DNA of 64,000 nucleotides from positions 4,569,594-4,633,593 of the forward strand of contig JAQFVV010012416.1 in NCBI GenBank assembly GCA_028023455.1. The letters are read 5' to 3'. Source of the stretch: Epiperipatus broadwayi (taxonomy: Eukaryota > Onychophora > Udeonychophora > Euonychophora > Peripatidae). The notes beneath the pieces were generated by a model. It did no database searches. It was given only the letters and a program-made list of their open reading frames with translations, and was not told the origin of the DNA. Numbering within the stretch: position 1 is the stretch's first letter; every line of letters starts with the position of its first letter. Below, in pieces: positions 46,070 through 57,419 of the stretch. The position numbers were made by a program, and so were the translations under genes.

Positions 46070-48265
46070 TTATGATATGTTCTTGATAAATTTAACACAG
46101 GAAATGATCATCGATTAGTAAGATGTAAGATACATGTTAATGCAAAACTAGAGAGACAAAAATTATTAAGAAAAACAATATTTACAGTTGATATTCCTAA
46201 TCTCCAGAAACATTCTAATGAATTTAAATCAGAACTTACAAATTGGCTTCAAGTATTAGTAGATTTTGAACATGATTCGGATTTGAATGAAATTAATATG
46301 AAAATAACTGATACACTTTTAAAAACTGCAAAAAAGATAGCTGGTAAAAAAAAAAAGCAGCAATTGACCAATAAAATTTCTACTAAGACTAGACAATTTA
46401 TGAAGAAAAGAAGGAATATGAAGATATACAAAAATGATGCATTAAAAAGGATTGAATATCTTGAATTTTGGAAAATGGTGCGGAAAAGAGTTGAAAATGA
46501 TATAAGAAAGTATAACTGTGAACTAGCAAAGAAAGCTGTAGAAGAGAACAAAAGTCTAAAGAGTGTAAAACAACATTTTGGTATTGGTAGGAAATTTATA
46601 TCTGCAATAAGAAAAAAAGATGGCATTATTACTAAAAAGAGAGATGACATCATACAATGTGCAGAAGACTTCTATCAATAATTATATAGTAATAAAGAAC
46701 AAGTGCCTCCTATATCTATTATATCTTCCAAATTGCCCAGAATTTTGAATGCAGAAGTGAGACATGCAATTAAATTTATGAAGAAAGGGAAGGCTCCAGG
46801 TAATGATGGAATTATAATTGATATATTAAAAGAAGCAGGTGAAGAAATAGAATTTTTTTTTAGCAAAGTTATATACCAAATGTCTAAATGATAAAGATGT
46901 ACCAGATGATTGGAAGAATGCAGTATTAATATTAATATTTACTTTTTTATATTAAAATTTATTTATTTAAAAAGATAATAAAGAAGATATTAGAAATTAC
47001 AGACCTACCAGTCTTTTATCAGTTTTATACAAATTTTTTACTAAGATAATTACAACTCATCTACAGAAAACACTGGATTTCCACCAACCAAAAGAACAAG
47101 CTGGATTTAAAAGTTGTTTTAGTACAGTAGATCATATCCAGGTATTGAGAGAAATTATAGAAAGGACAAATGAATATGAGTTGCCATTATGCTTAGGATT
47201 TGTAGACTATGAAAAGGCATTTGATTCTATAAACATTTCATCAGTGATTAAAGCATTGGATCATCAAGGTGTAGATCCAAGATATTATCATATTTTAAAG
47301 AATATTTATAAAAATGCAATAGCAACAATTAGATTACGTAATGATAATAGGAAAATTAACATTGAAAAGAGTGTAAGACAGGGTGACTCCATATCTCCAA
47401 AACTTTTTACAGCAGTGCTTCAAGAAGTATATTGTGGATTAAAATGGGAAACTAAAGGAGTGAAAGTACAAGTCATTTAGATTTTGCAGATGAAGTAGTT
47501 GTTTTTGCAAATAATGCTTTAGGGCTACAGGAAATGTTGCAGGAGTTATCAGATGAAAGTAGGAAAGTAGGACTAAAGATAAATGTTAAAAAGACTAAAG
47601 TAATGTTTAATAGATTTTCTCAAATTATGAAAATAAAGATTGATTATGATGAGTTAGAAGAAGTTAACAGTTACAAATATCTTGGTCAGATTATTAATAC
47701 AGATAGAAATATAATGGATGAAATTAATCATAGAATTAAACTTTGTTGGAGTGCTTTTGATAGAAATAACTTGATACTAAAAGGAAATATGTCTATGTGT
47801 TTGAAAAGGAAGGTTTTTAATAAATGTGTTTTGCCAGTTCTTACTTATGGATCTGAGACTTGGACACTTAATAGAAGAGCAATACAGAGACTTCAGATCA
47901 CTCAAAGAAGTATGGAGAGATGTATGTTGGGAGTAACAAGAAGGGATCAAAAATGCAATGTATGGGTAAGAGAAGAAACAGGTGTTACTGACCTCATTGG
48001 AAAAAATTAAAAGACTGAAGTGGTGTTGGGCTGGACGTATTGTTAGAAGAGATGATGATAGATGGACTATTGAAATTTTAAACTGGATTCCAAAAGATTA
48101 TAAAAGACCCAGAAAGAGACTACATGTGAGATGCATGGATGAAATAAGAAAGTGTGCAGGGGTGATGTGGAGAAGAGAAGCTAAAGATAGGAAAAGACGG
48201 ATTGAACATGGAGAGACCTTCATCCTGCAGTGGATTGATAATGGTTGATGATGATGATGATAATT
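46070..48265 (+). mobile_element. RTE-like LINE, best-preserved copy
   Basis: It lacks the endonuclease. The sequence starts at DKFNTGNDHRLVRCKIHVN and continues through KLERQKLLRK. ORF 46283-46681 is a lysine-rich linker. The ORF at 46703-46891 has FMKKGKAPGNDGIIIDILKE. The ORF at 47145-47480 has LGFVDYEKAFDSI and VRQGDSISPKLFTAVLQ. After a frameshift near 47470 the catalytic box is FADEVVVFA, so the second Asp is Glu. The ORF at 47534-48010 is the thumb region with VLPVLTYGSETW. The ORF at 47982-48248 is the C-terminal AGRIVRRDDDRWTIEILNWI and ILQWIDNG*, followed by a (GATGAT)n tail. An AT insertion disrupts about 46925-46970. In an active relative this protein performs target-primed reverse transcription. 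Confidence 0.85.
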
Positions 48266-48856
48266 ACAACAATTATCAGGATTATTAAATATATATATAA
48301 TTTACAAACAAAAAATTATTAGAAATATAAACTAAAATTCAATAAATAAATTATATAACTAAAATAGATAAACAGAGTTCTTTTATTTCAGCTTTATAAA
48401 CAAATCACTCTGCCTGCTTCTTACATTTGTAATTTAATAAGGCTTTTACTTGCATAGGAATTTTCTAGTAGCACAACTTGTGACTTAAGCAATAAAACCT
48501 TTAACGATTTAACTTTATGAAGACTTTATTTTCTAAATAAAGACATTTCTTGTATTTTGATTGGCTTTAAATTTGCAGGTAAACTTGAGTGCTTTTAAAC
48601 AGTAAAAAACAATTATTCCATTATGTTTTGGTATTATTAAGTCCTTGCAGTTTTCTACATACCTGAAATAGAATTTTCAGTACGTTTTCCATATGTAGTT
48701 CATGTTTGAAATGAGGTTCTATAGGTGATATCTTTGATACATATAAAAATAAGTGTATAAATGATTTAATCTGTTTTCTAAGCTAATTAGCATTGCATAA
48801 TTTTGGATAACGGATAATTTCTATTATAATGGTCAAATATCCAATATGATGTTGTC
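48266..48856. other. AT-rich spacer, nothing recognised
   Basis: No feature recognised. Confidence 0.35.
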
Positions 48857-49030
48857 ATAAATAAATAATCAACCAAAATAAGATTGAAATAAGCAACTAA
48901 TAATAACTATGCTATAATATTCATTGAACTGGCTGCCATCTCCATTGAGACATCAGTTTGATAAATATTATAATATAGTTATTGATAGTTGTTTATTTTT
49001 CAATTTTATTTTGATTGATTATTTATCAGA
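48857..49030. repeat. Foldback of about 170 bp
   Basis: AATAAATAATCAACCAAAAT, AATAAGCAACTAATAATAAC and TATTATA blocks on the left pair with GATAGTTGTTTATTTTTC and TTTTGATTGATTATTTAT on the right. A related half-arm occurs at 53015-53110. The loop holds TGGCTGCCATCTCCATTGAG. Confidence 0.6.
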
Positions 49031-49914
49031 TAATTTCTAATCTTAATTCCTGCATCTGTCCTTTTTCCTAAGGGCTATGGTCTTCTTTTTTAAATGCAAG
49101 CTTAAATCTATGGTCAAGTAATACAGCTGTCATAGTTTTTTATATCTTCACATATTATTAAAAAATAATATTTAAAAAAAAAATTGTTATTGAAAATAAG
49201 TTGGCATTTGCAATGTTTAGTCAGTAATTCTTAATCAGGTGGTAATCAGCCTTCGACATGACATGCGCTGTTTAGTCATCTTCCTAACTCACCGATGTTA
49301 TAGTGAGTATGCAAGACACTCAAACCCAAATGCAATATAGAGTCAGAGTAATCTTATATTTATAGCTAGGTAATAGCTTATAATAACAAGCCTTTAAATT
49401 TAATTTGCTAATTGATAATTTTTTATTACCTCTAAGAATTTCTATATTTTAATATAAACAAAAATACAATTATTAAGTAAAGAATGTGTTTTATTTTTAA
49501 TTAACATTATTTTTTAAAAAAAAAAAAAACATTGATGTATAGTTTAAATCAAAGAAAGAAAATAAATTTCTCCATTTATTTCTTATTACAAGTTAAAAAA
49601 TTATAAAATCATACTATATAAAGAGATAGGATGAGTTTTTAAAAGCAAGCACCATCTCCGTTGACATTTGTCAATCAAAGATGTATGAAAATGCTTGTTT
49701 AATGATAATTAGTAGTGGTGATGAAGAAAATATTATGTAATATTAATATCTAATATTATTGATCAATTATTCTTTTAATAAATATATTTTTCTTAATTAT
49801 AAAATGCATATAGTATAGATTTTTTAAACTTCTGGAATCTAAACCTGTTTTTTTTGTATTAGTTCCTTGTTTTGTATAACGCAAATCTGTATAACACTGT
49901 TTTAAATTAATAAA

Positions 49915-50482
49915 AATCAACACTTCTGTTGTTATTTAACAGAGATAATATTATACCATTAAAATAATCACCAAGCACTTTCAACACTAACATGTTCTTA
50001 TCAAGGCAAACTCTGTAAAACATGGACTCCTTACAAACATAAAACTCTAACAACCAGACATCACTATTCAGAAACTAATTTGTTTAGCATTAATTGCATC
50101 TTGGGGCATCTCAGTTAAATATTCCTTAACTTTTTATTTCTCGTTATGTGGTTTATACATCAATATACTAAACTTTTGCGGAATAAAACTATGACCACAA
50201 AAGTTTAATATATTAATACATGAGCTATATGATATGATAAAAAATGAAAGATTAAGGAATCATATTTAATTTAGAAATCTCAAGATGCAATTAATGCTAA
50301 AAAAAACTTGTTTTCTGATTAGTGATGGTTGTTAAAGTGAGTTTTAAGTTTGTAAGGAGTTCATGTTTTACAGAGTTTGTCATGATAAGGACACATTAGT
50401 GTTGAAAGTGCTTGGTAATTATTTTAATGGTATATATTAGTAATATTATCTCTGCTAAATAACAATAGAATTGTTGGTTTTT
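49915..50482. repeat. Foldback of about 570 bp, arms over 200 bp
   Basis: Outer arms CACTTCTGTTGTTATTTAAC and GTTGTTATTTAACAG pair with CTAAATAACAATAGAATTG. Inner arms include CCAAGCACTTTCAACACTAA, ACTCTGTAAAACATG, ATTAATTGCATCTTG and their inverses. No ORF. A MITE-like element of moderate age. Confidence 0.75.
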
Positions 50483-51179
50483 TATTTAATTTATAGCACT
50501 ACATATTATAGGAACCTATTGACCATGCTATATGGGGATTACCTGTGTATCCCAAATAGTGGTCAATCATGAAATTTTTGAGAAAGGGTGCTTTATTACA
50601 GTATTGGCAGCAAAAATAAGCAAGGAAACCAAAACAGAGCATCCTAACAATCATTTTAGTTTTCTATATCAATCATCGTTAAAACTCATCTATTTTTTTG
50701 TTTTACTATCTGCTGTTTGACAAATAATATTTGGAGTAGATCAATCTATTATTTAAATTTTTTCATGTAATGTCAATTAGGATAATGTAATTTTTTTACA
50801 TATTCAGCACTAACACCCATCATGATAAATATTTAAAACAATATTTCTTTTTATTATTTTGTTGTATTTTTCTATATTAAATATTTATATGTTATAATAT
50901 AATTGTTAATTACAAGAAAAAAATGGAATAATTTATGGTTTATCTTAAATGAAAACAATAAGAATTTATTTGCTCTGAAGAAAAACTAAAATAGATAAAC
51001 ATATCACTCTAAATAACTACCGGTGCTGCCATGGTAAGTAGCTCCAACAATGCTAATTTCATACATTCTCAGCAGATCTTACTGAAATTCACCAAATATG
51101 ACATTTCTGGCACCGCCATAATTAGCAACATCTTTGAATAGAATCTCAAGCATCAGATAAAATAATTATTATACAGAGG
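50483..51179. other. AT-rich spacer, nothing recognised
   Basis: No feature recognised. Confidence 0.35.
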
Positions 51180-51272
51180 CTAAACTCTCCATACAGTAGT
51201 GCCACCAATGTAAGTCAGAATAATCAATGGATGCAAGAAAGTTTGTGCATAAAATCCCTATCTAGTACCTGT
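51180..51272. mobile_element. Element A, single arm
   Basis: AAACTCTCCATACAGTAGTG, AATCAATGGATGCAAGAAAG, then AAAATCCCTATCTAGTACCT. One arm only, ending where the telomere-bearing foldback begins. Confidence 0.65.
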
Positions 51273-51284
51273 GATGTTTAATGG

Positions 51285-52510
51285 TTTAAAAAAATTTTTG
51301 GTATTCGTCGATGAGCCCTATATCCCACTGGATGACGCTGTTTTCATGCTAAAACACATAAAAATGCTGTTTCTGTGGCCGACACGTTTGAAGCTGCATT
51401 TTCTATAATACAACTTTTTTGTTGTGCTACAGATTGCAGGCTGCTATGTTGCATCACAGTACAGCATGTATGTTTTACGCAGCAAATACATTTTCCGAAT
51501 ATCACACAGTTTATAAAATGGTTACGGCTTGGGGAGAGGGTGTGTTTTTTTTAATTGGATGGAAATGTTGTTTTCATTTGATTTTTTATTTATTTTAAAG
51601 TATTGAAATGTTCCGATTTTGTAAAGTAATAATTAACAGACTTTTTATACCGTAGTGTATTGAAGTTTTAAGTAGTATAAGTTGACGAGATATATGTATA
51701 AAGTGAGTTGGAAGTAGATAACAAGTCAAGTAACGTACTGTTCGTAACATTCCATGAGACAAAGAAGATTGTACCATCTGTATATTTTTGAAATAAAAAA
51801 GAGTGTTAACACAAAAATATCCAGTAAGAAAAGTACAATTGTACACTGTTTTTTTAAATATCATAAAAAGCATTATTTAAAAAAGTTTTAGTTTCTTTTC
51901 TCTGACTACTGTTATAATTTGTTGAATATAGTTTATGTTTATTGTTATCATTTATTTTATAGATGTTAGTAAAAAAATATTTACAAAAATATGATTTTGA
52001 TATTTTTTATTTTAGCATTACAAACAACAGAACAATAACCCTAAAACTAACCCTAATCCTAACCCTAAAATTAACCCTAAAACTAACCCTAAACCTAACT
52101 GTAACAAGTTATACTTTTAGTTGTCATTCTATTTGAAATAAAAACTAGCAATAAACAACAACAACAACAAAAAAAAGCCGTAACCCCAGTAAAAAAATCT
52201 CCGATAGAAAATTGATTTTTCTAATAAAAAGCAAACTAAAAAAGATGAATCAAATTGTAATTTGTTTATTTTATTTTACATTTATTATTATCATTTAATT
52301 TGTATATGTTAATAAAAAATAATATTTAAAATTAAATAATATTTAAAAAAGACGATTTTCTTTTGTTTTTATTTTCGCATTACAAAAACACATCAAAATG
52401 ATTATAATTAACAGCCCGGGAATGATCATATTTTATAGTTTAAGTGTGAAAACTGCGACATCGAGTGGGATATAGTAGCTATTCGATGACAACCATTTTT
52501 TTTTAAAAAA
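51285..52510. mobile_element. Foldback element of about 1.2 kb enclosing telomere-type repeats
   Basis: Inverted ends of about 45-60 bp: CTATATCCCACTGGATGACG with GCTGTTTTCATGCT near 51327, and AGTGTGAAAACTGCGACATC, then GAGTGGGATATAG near 52445-52475. A second inner inverted pair (GGTTACGGCTTGGGG near 51519 and AGCCGTAACCCCAG near 52176) brackets the telomere-like run. No transposase is recognised; short ORFs inside are AT-driven. Probably a non-autonomous DNA element. Confidence 0.55.
52036..52100. repeat. Interstitial telomere-type repeat (CCCTAA variants)
   Basis: Degenerate CCCTAA units spaced by AAACTAA variants, for example AACCCTAATCCTAACCCTAA. The sequence type is TTAGGG, found in many animals. 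Divergence shows it is not terminal. Confidence 0.85.
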
Positions 52511-53299
52511 AATGTTTTAATTAGCTGTATTTACATAATATTTATGTAAATTATTGAACAATTGTTATATTATTGATATTTTCATGCACAAATTTAATAA
52601 TTAATCTCTGTATTCTTTTCTGGGGTTCCTGCAGCATCGCTGCTCTTACAGATCAGCCGGGACTGATCTCAGACTAACATTCTTCAAAGTCTTTAGTAAT
52701 ATTGCTAAATAATAGATACACACACATACATATTTTATCCTATTTTTTATTTATAGTGCTTATATTTATTTTATAATTTATTTAATATTGATTAGGGACA
52801 CATATATAATTCTTACATTCTTATATTTTTATTAGTTAAAATCTATTTATTTGCACATCCTAATTTTTTAATTTTTAATTATCAATTTAATTTTAAAGTA
52901 TTATGTTGTAATGTGAAACTTACAATTTTATTAATCAGTCTTATATAAATTTGCAGTTCAGAATTTGATTATTCTGTATAATATCTCATTTTTAATGTTA
53001 TAAATTAAGTTTAGTATAATAATCAATCTAAATATGATTGAAACAAACAACTAATTATATTACAATTATTTAATTATCACCCTGCTTTTATTTCCTATTG
53101 AGACTTTTTCAAGATATATAATTTTATATATCACGTGACCTATTAATTCCATTTGCTCCACTTATTGGGCATTATTTTACCTTCAATAATGTAATTAACA
53201 TTATGCATATAAATAAATAAGATAAAAATACATAAAAGAAAATTTTAAAACAATATAAATACATATATTTTTATATATCTATACAATTAAATATTTTAT
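52511..53299. other. AT-rich spacer with a foldback half-arm
   Basis: At 53015-53110 a single arm related to the foldback at 48857-49030 is present. Otherwise nothing is recognised. Confidence 0.4.
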
Positions 53300-55360
53300 T
53301 CTCCCCACTCTTTTTTTATAAACTCTCATTCATAATTCTATGATAATTTTTAAATCTTCCAATTATCTAATAATGTCCAGTTCCCACCAAATTTTGCTGA
53401 ACCTCATATCAGCAGCTTCCTTGAATTTTCTTTTTTGCACTTTGTCCTGTCTATCCAATATTTTTGTATTTTCCATGGTCTGCTACTGTAGACATTACAT
53501 ATCAAGAATGGCAGACAAATTGAAGAAAATCTGCAGCCAATATAACATTAGAACAGTTTTCCAAAGTCATTCCACACTTCAAGGAATTCTTATTTCTATC
53601 AAGCCTAAACTAGAAATGCTGAAGAATAAAAACTGCATCTATGAAATGCCATGTGAATGTGAAAGAATATAGGTGAAACCTGTCATCCTGTTAAACAGCA
53701 ATTGAGAAAATACAAACTAATGATTAAAAGAGAAAAACAGATATGTCTACAGTAGCAGCCATGGAAAATACAAAAATATTGGATAGACAGGACAAAGTGC
53801 AAAGAAGAAAATTCAAGGAAGCTGCTGATATGAGGTTGCTGTTCAACAGGATGACAGGTTTCACCTATATTCTTTCACATGGCATTTCATAGATGCAGTT
53901 TTTATTCTTCAGCTTTTCTAGTTTAGGCTTGATAGAAATAAGAATTCCTTGAAGTGTGGAATGACTTTGGAAAACTGTTCTAATGTTATATTGGCTGCAG
54001 ATTTTCTTCAATTTGTCTGCCATTCTTGATATGTATGGATACCTGCAGTACCAATATTTTTTTCTTTTGGTGTTTCTTTTGTTGTCTATTAAATATTTTC
54101 TTGATGACTGCTAATAGATAATCATTCTTTATGATAGTTTGCTCTAGGTAAAGCTTTTCATTTTCTAAATCACTGTTTCCAAACAAACGTCATTTGCTCT
54201 GTTCCATAGTGATAGTATAATTTCATGTTGAATGTTTATGCCAATGTGTTGGTTTCCTATACACTGTTGTTTTTATTTTGCCCTGAGGGAGTCTTGTCAC
54301 AAGAACATCTAAGAATGCCAATTTTTGTTCTTGTGCTGATTCCATTGTGAATTTAATTGTAGGATATGAATCCAGAATGTCTATAATTGCACCTCACCAT
54401 ATGGCCATACCCCAAATATCCTCACCATATGGCCATACCCCAAATATATTATCAACATAATGAAGCATATTTTAGGCAGACGTGGAGTAGTATTTATGAT
54501 GATGGTTTCAAATTCCTCCATTTGAATATTGATTAGCATGGGTGACAGTAGTGATCCCATGGCCATCCCTTGATTTTGTTGGAAAAATTCTGAGTTATAT
54601 TGAAAGTACATTGTTGTTATGCAAAACATTAATAATTCCATTATACTATTAATAGATAGTTGTTCTACTTTGTAGATTATTATAAAAATATAATCTTTTC
54701 CTTACAATAGATAAGGTCTCATCACATGGGTCATTTATAAATAGGCATTCCACATCAAAGCTTCCCAATATGTCAATTCATTTCCATTTTCATGTCCCTG
54801 ACTAATTCTACAAAGTGCTTAGAATCCCTGTCAAAGTATTGTGTCCTATATGCCAATGGATTAAGAACTTGGAGAAGAAATCTCAGCAATTTTTGATAAG
54901 GTATATTTCTAGAACTATCATTAGATCTTATTGGAACCGTGTCTTTATGGATTTTAAATAGTCCATATAAGTGAGGAATCTTGCTAAAATAAGAAGTTAA
55001 TTTCTTTTTTTTTTGAATCACTGAAATACCTGTGATGCTTCTGGAGTAATACTTGTAATTTTACCTCAGTATTTGGAATTGGATTTTTTGCTACTTTTTT
55101 TGTATTGGCCTGCTGTGAGAAGGCCTTGTATTTTGTTATCATAATCAGTTTTATCCATTACAACTGTAGTGTTATCTTTGTCAGCAGGAAAAATGATTAT
55201 AGATGTATCCTGTTTGAGAGATTTAATAGATTTTCTCTCATCACATGAGATGTCTGATTTCTGCTTTTGCTGTCTCTCAAATGATCCTTTTAACTCTCCA
55301 ACATAATTTTGCTGCTTCTTCCAGAGGCAATTTTTGGGTACTTCCTCAGTGGATTCCATT
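53300..55360 (-). mobile_element. Penelope-like element (PLE), decayed, with inverted internal segment
   Basis: The minus strand carries PLE blocks in order. IIIFPADKDNTTVVMDKTDY (about 55200-55140) is the N-terminal ADKG...VVMD block. PHLYGLFKIHKDTVPIR (about 54990-54930) is the PKIHK-type block. SKHFVEL and a DPCDETLSIV stretch follow. FQYNSEFFQQNQGMAMGSLL, then SPMLINI, is the QG.AMGSPLSP block (about 54610-54525). YVDN with GVWPYGE (about 54450) stands where YVDD is expected, so the catalytic Asp is replaced. IRTVFQSHSTLQG, KPKLEMLK and CIYEMPCECER (about 53980-53860) lead into the GIY-YIG endonuclease domain. A 28-bp tandem duplication at 54389-54444 shifts the frame. The GIY-YIG part is split by the inverted segment at 53505-53840, and C-terminal sequence resumes at 53496-53401. 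PLEs encode a reverse transcriptase related to telomerase. Confidence 0.85.
53505..53840 (+). mobile_element. PLE GIY-YIG segment in inverted orientation
   Basis: The plus strand encodes ADKLKKICSQYNIRTVFQSH, KPKLEMLKNKNCIYEMPCEC, then in a shifted frame YIGETCHPVKQQLRKYKLM (the YIG motif) and a Lys-rich C-terminus. Bases 53505-53700 are the inverse of 53845-54030. Bases 53742-53836 are the inverse of 53401-53496. The element's 3' region is therefore present twice head to head in permuted order. Confidence 0.85.
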
Positions 55361-56109
55361 ATAACTTGTGATGTCTATTTGTGTGTTATTACTAACAAAT
55401 TGTTTCTATTTGAAAAGTTTAAATAAAGTTTAAAATTTCCTATACATTCTACATTTACTGATAGATGATGGAAATAGTCCAACATATTATCACGTAAAAT
55501 ATATGTGTTTGCACATCTATATTAAAAATGATAATTAAAATAAAATCAAGTAAATAAAAATTATATAAAAGTAAATATATGTTTAAAATCTCAACACAAA
55601 TTGTTATTTATGCGTGCATGTGTCAATAAATAATAAAAATAATGTAATAGTATTGATTTAATATATATATATATATATAAGACTATAACCATTAATATCA
55701 TTTGCCTTGAGTGTTCAATTTGCCACTAGAGGGACCTCTGCAAATCTTCACACAAGATTGCGACTTTATAAGTAGTATTTTGCAGCTCGAAGTAGTTGAA
55801 CATCTCAATAAAAAAAAAAAGCATTATTAATAAATGCAAGAGAAATCATACAATTTATTAATCTTATTTAAAATTAATAATGCAAAAGGTCTAAAACAGG
55901 TTTGAATATCTGTTAAATATAATTAAGAAGGATAAAAAATCTTACAATTTAAAGAGAGCCCCTTTTTGCATTAAATAAAAATTTCTATATTATTAAAATA
56001 AGTTTTTCTCATCGATTTTTTTTTTAAATTTTTAACAGTGTTCATCTTGTCTCAAGCTATCTATCAGTACAAAAATTTTACACCATCTTCTTTCACTATA
56101 TATATATAT
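55361..56109. other. AT-rich spacer with a TA run
   Basis: A (TA)n run near 55660. GATGATGGAAATAGTCCAAC near 55465 is a fragment of an element C terminus. Otherwise nothing. Confidence 0.4.
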
Positions 56110-56345
56110 ATTTAAATATAGGGGTTTGAACCAAAACTTTCAAACTTCCTACCTACTCCATCTTATATAGCTGATACACATGACCACATACATTTGAAAA
56201 AAATAAATAATCTCCATTATACATATTTCATGCTGAACCAGCACTCATCACTTGGTCCAGATCATCATCTCCCACACATAAATATAATCAGTGCTCCGTT
56301 TATATTAACATAGAAATCTTCAAACTTTAATGGACAGGTTTCAGC
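56110..56345 (-). mobile_element. Element B, minus copy
   Basis: GGGGTTTGAACCAAAAC, the hammerhead block and CTTCAAACTTTAATGGACAG, then the inner B sequence. The left-part block (CTTCAGCCATCC...TTGTTGTCATGCC) continues to about 56515. Confidence 0.65.
56214..56255 (-). ncRNA. Hammerhead ribozyme motif, B family (core mutated)
   Basis: The minus strand has GTGATGA instead of CTGATGA, a perfect stem II GTGCT/AGCAT, GAAA and stem III-like ATATGTATA. The C-to-G change at the first core base should abolish activity. Confidence 0.55.
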
Positions 56346-56569
56346 CTTTTCCACTCTCCAATTCTTCAGCCATCCATATCACTAAGAATTTGACGATGGC
56401 AGGTTCAAAACCTTGTTTTCCAATTTTGTTGTCATGCCTATGCTGATCACAAATCATTCTGATCCCTCATATGCAGGACCTTAAGCCCATTTAAATATGG
56501 CAGGAGGATATACAGAATACAGGTTGAATATGTAATATTTAAATACAAGTATATTATATATACTTTTAA

Positions 56570-56900
56570 GCTAGATGTAATATATAGGAGTTTGAACCCA
56601 TATTCAAAAATGCCATTATCAGATTTTCAATGTTATGGATGGTTGAAGAGATGGAGAGCAAAATAGATTGAAGTATGTCCATTAAAGTATCAAGATCTTC
56701 TATCTTAATATAAACCAAGCACTGATTTTATATATGTGGGAGATGATCTGGACCAATTGATGAGTTCTGGTTCAGCATGAAGTATGTATATTGGAAATTA
56801 TTTATTTATTTTATATGTATGTAGTCATGTGTATCAGTTGTATAAGATGGAGTGGATGACAAAAGGCAGTTTGAAAATCTTGGTTCAAACCCCTTAAATA
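56570..56900 (+). mobile_element. Element B, plus copy
   Basis: GGTTGAAGAGATGGAGAGC, CATTAAAGTATCAAGATC, a hammerhead remnant, CAGTTGTATAAGATGGAGTG and GGTTCAAACCCCTT. Same order as 56930-57410. Confidence 0.65.
56752..56794 (+). ncRNA. Hammerhead ribozyme motif, B family (core mutated)
   Basis: ACCAA/TTGGA stem I. The core is TTGATGA (first C lost) and the second box is GAAG instead of GAAA. Inactive by sequence. Confidence 0.5.
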
Positions 56901-57194
56901 CATTTAGTTTAAAAGTGTATATATATATATATTTAAATATTACATATTCAGCATGTAGTCTATCCATCCCTCTTCTGTGGATTTAAATGAGCTTAAGGTG
57001 CTGCATGCGAAGAGTTAGAGTGACTTATAGTCAACATGGATATGACAACAAAATTGGCAAACAATGGCTTTGAACATGCTAGCATCAGATTTTCAATGAT
57101 ATTATGATGGCTAAAGAGTTGAAAAGTGAAGAAGATTGAAGCCTGTCTATTAAAGATTGAGGACTTACTATTTTAATATAAACCAAGCATTGGT

Positions 57195-57195
<1 letters not shown>

Positions 57196-57270
<75 letters not shown>
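57196..57270. repeat. (TA)n(TG)n microsatellite
   Basis: The run expanded from the short TATATATGTGTGG that every B copy carries just before the hammerhead. Confidence 0.85.
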
Positions 57271-57284
57271 GGAGATGATCTGGA

Positions 57285-57326
57285 ACAACAGACGAGTGCT
57301 GGTTCAGCACGAAATATGAATATTGA
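57285..57326 (+). ncRNA. Hammerhead ribozyme motif, B family (core mutated)
   Basis: The core is CAGACGA instead of CTGATGA, with a perfect stem II GTGCT/AGCAC and an intact GAAA. The core changes predict no activity. Confidence 0.5.
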
Positions 57327-57419
57327 AGATTAGTTATCTTTTTCACATGTATGTGGTCACATATATCAGTTGTATAAGATGGAGTAGATGACAAAAGGAG
57401 TTTGAAAAGTATATATATA

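Larger units (their letters stand above)
56930..57410 (+). mobile_element. Element B, plus copy with microsatellite
   Basis: It has the left-part block (GGATTTAAATGAGCTTAAGG, ATATGACAACAAAATTGGC), then CTGTCTATTAAAGATTGAGG. A TA/TG microsatellite replaces the usual TATATATGTGTGG. The hammerhead remnant and the terminal arm follow. Two plus copies in a row suggest tandem or clustered insertion. Confidence 0.65.

Noticed and set aside
46249-46653. 134-aa minus-strand ORF.
   Set aside because: Antisense shadow of the lysine-rich RTE linker.
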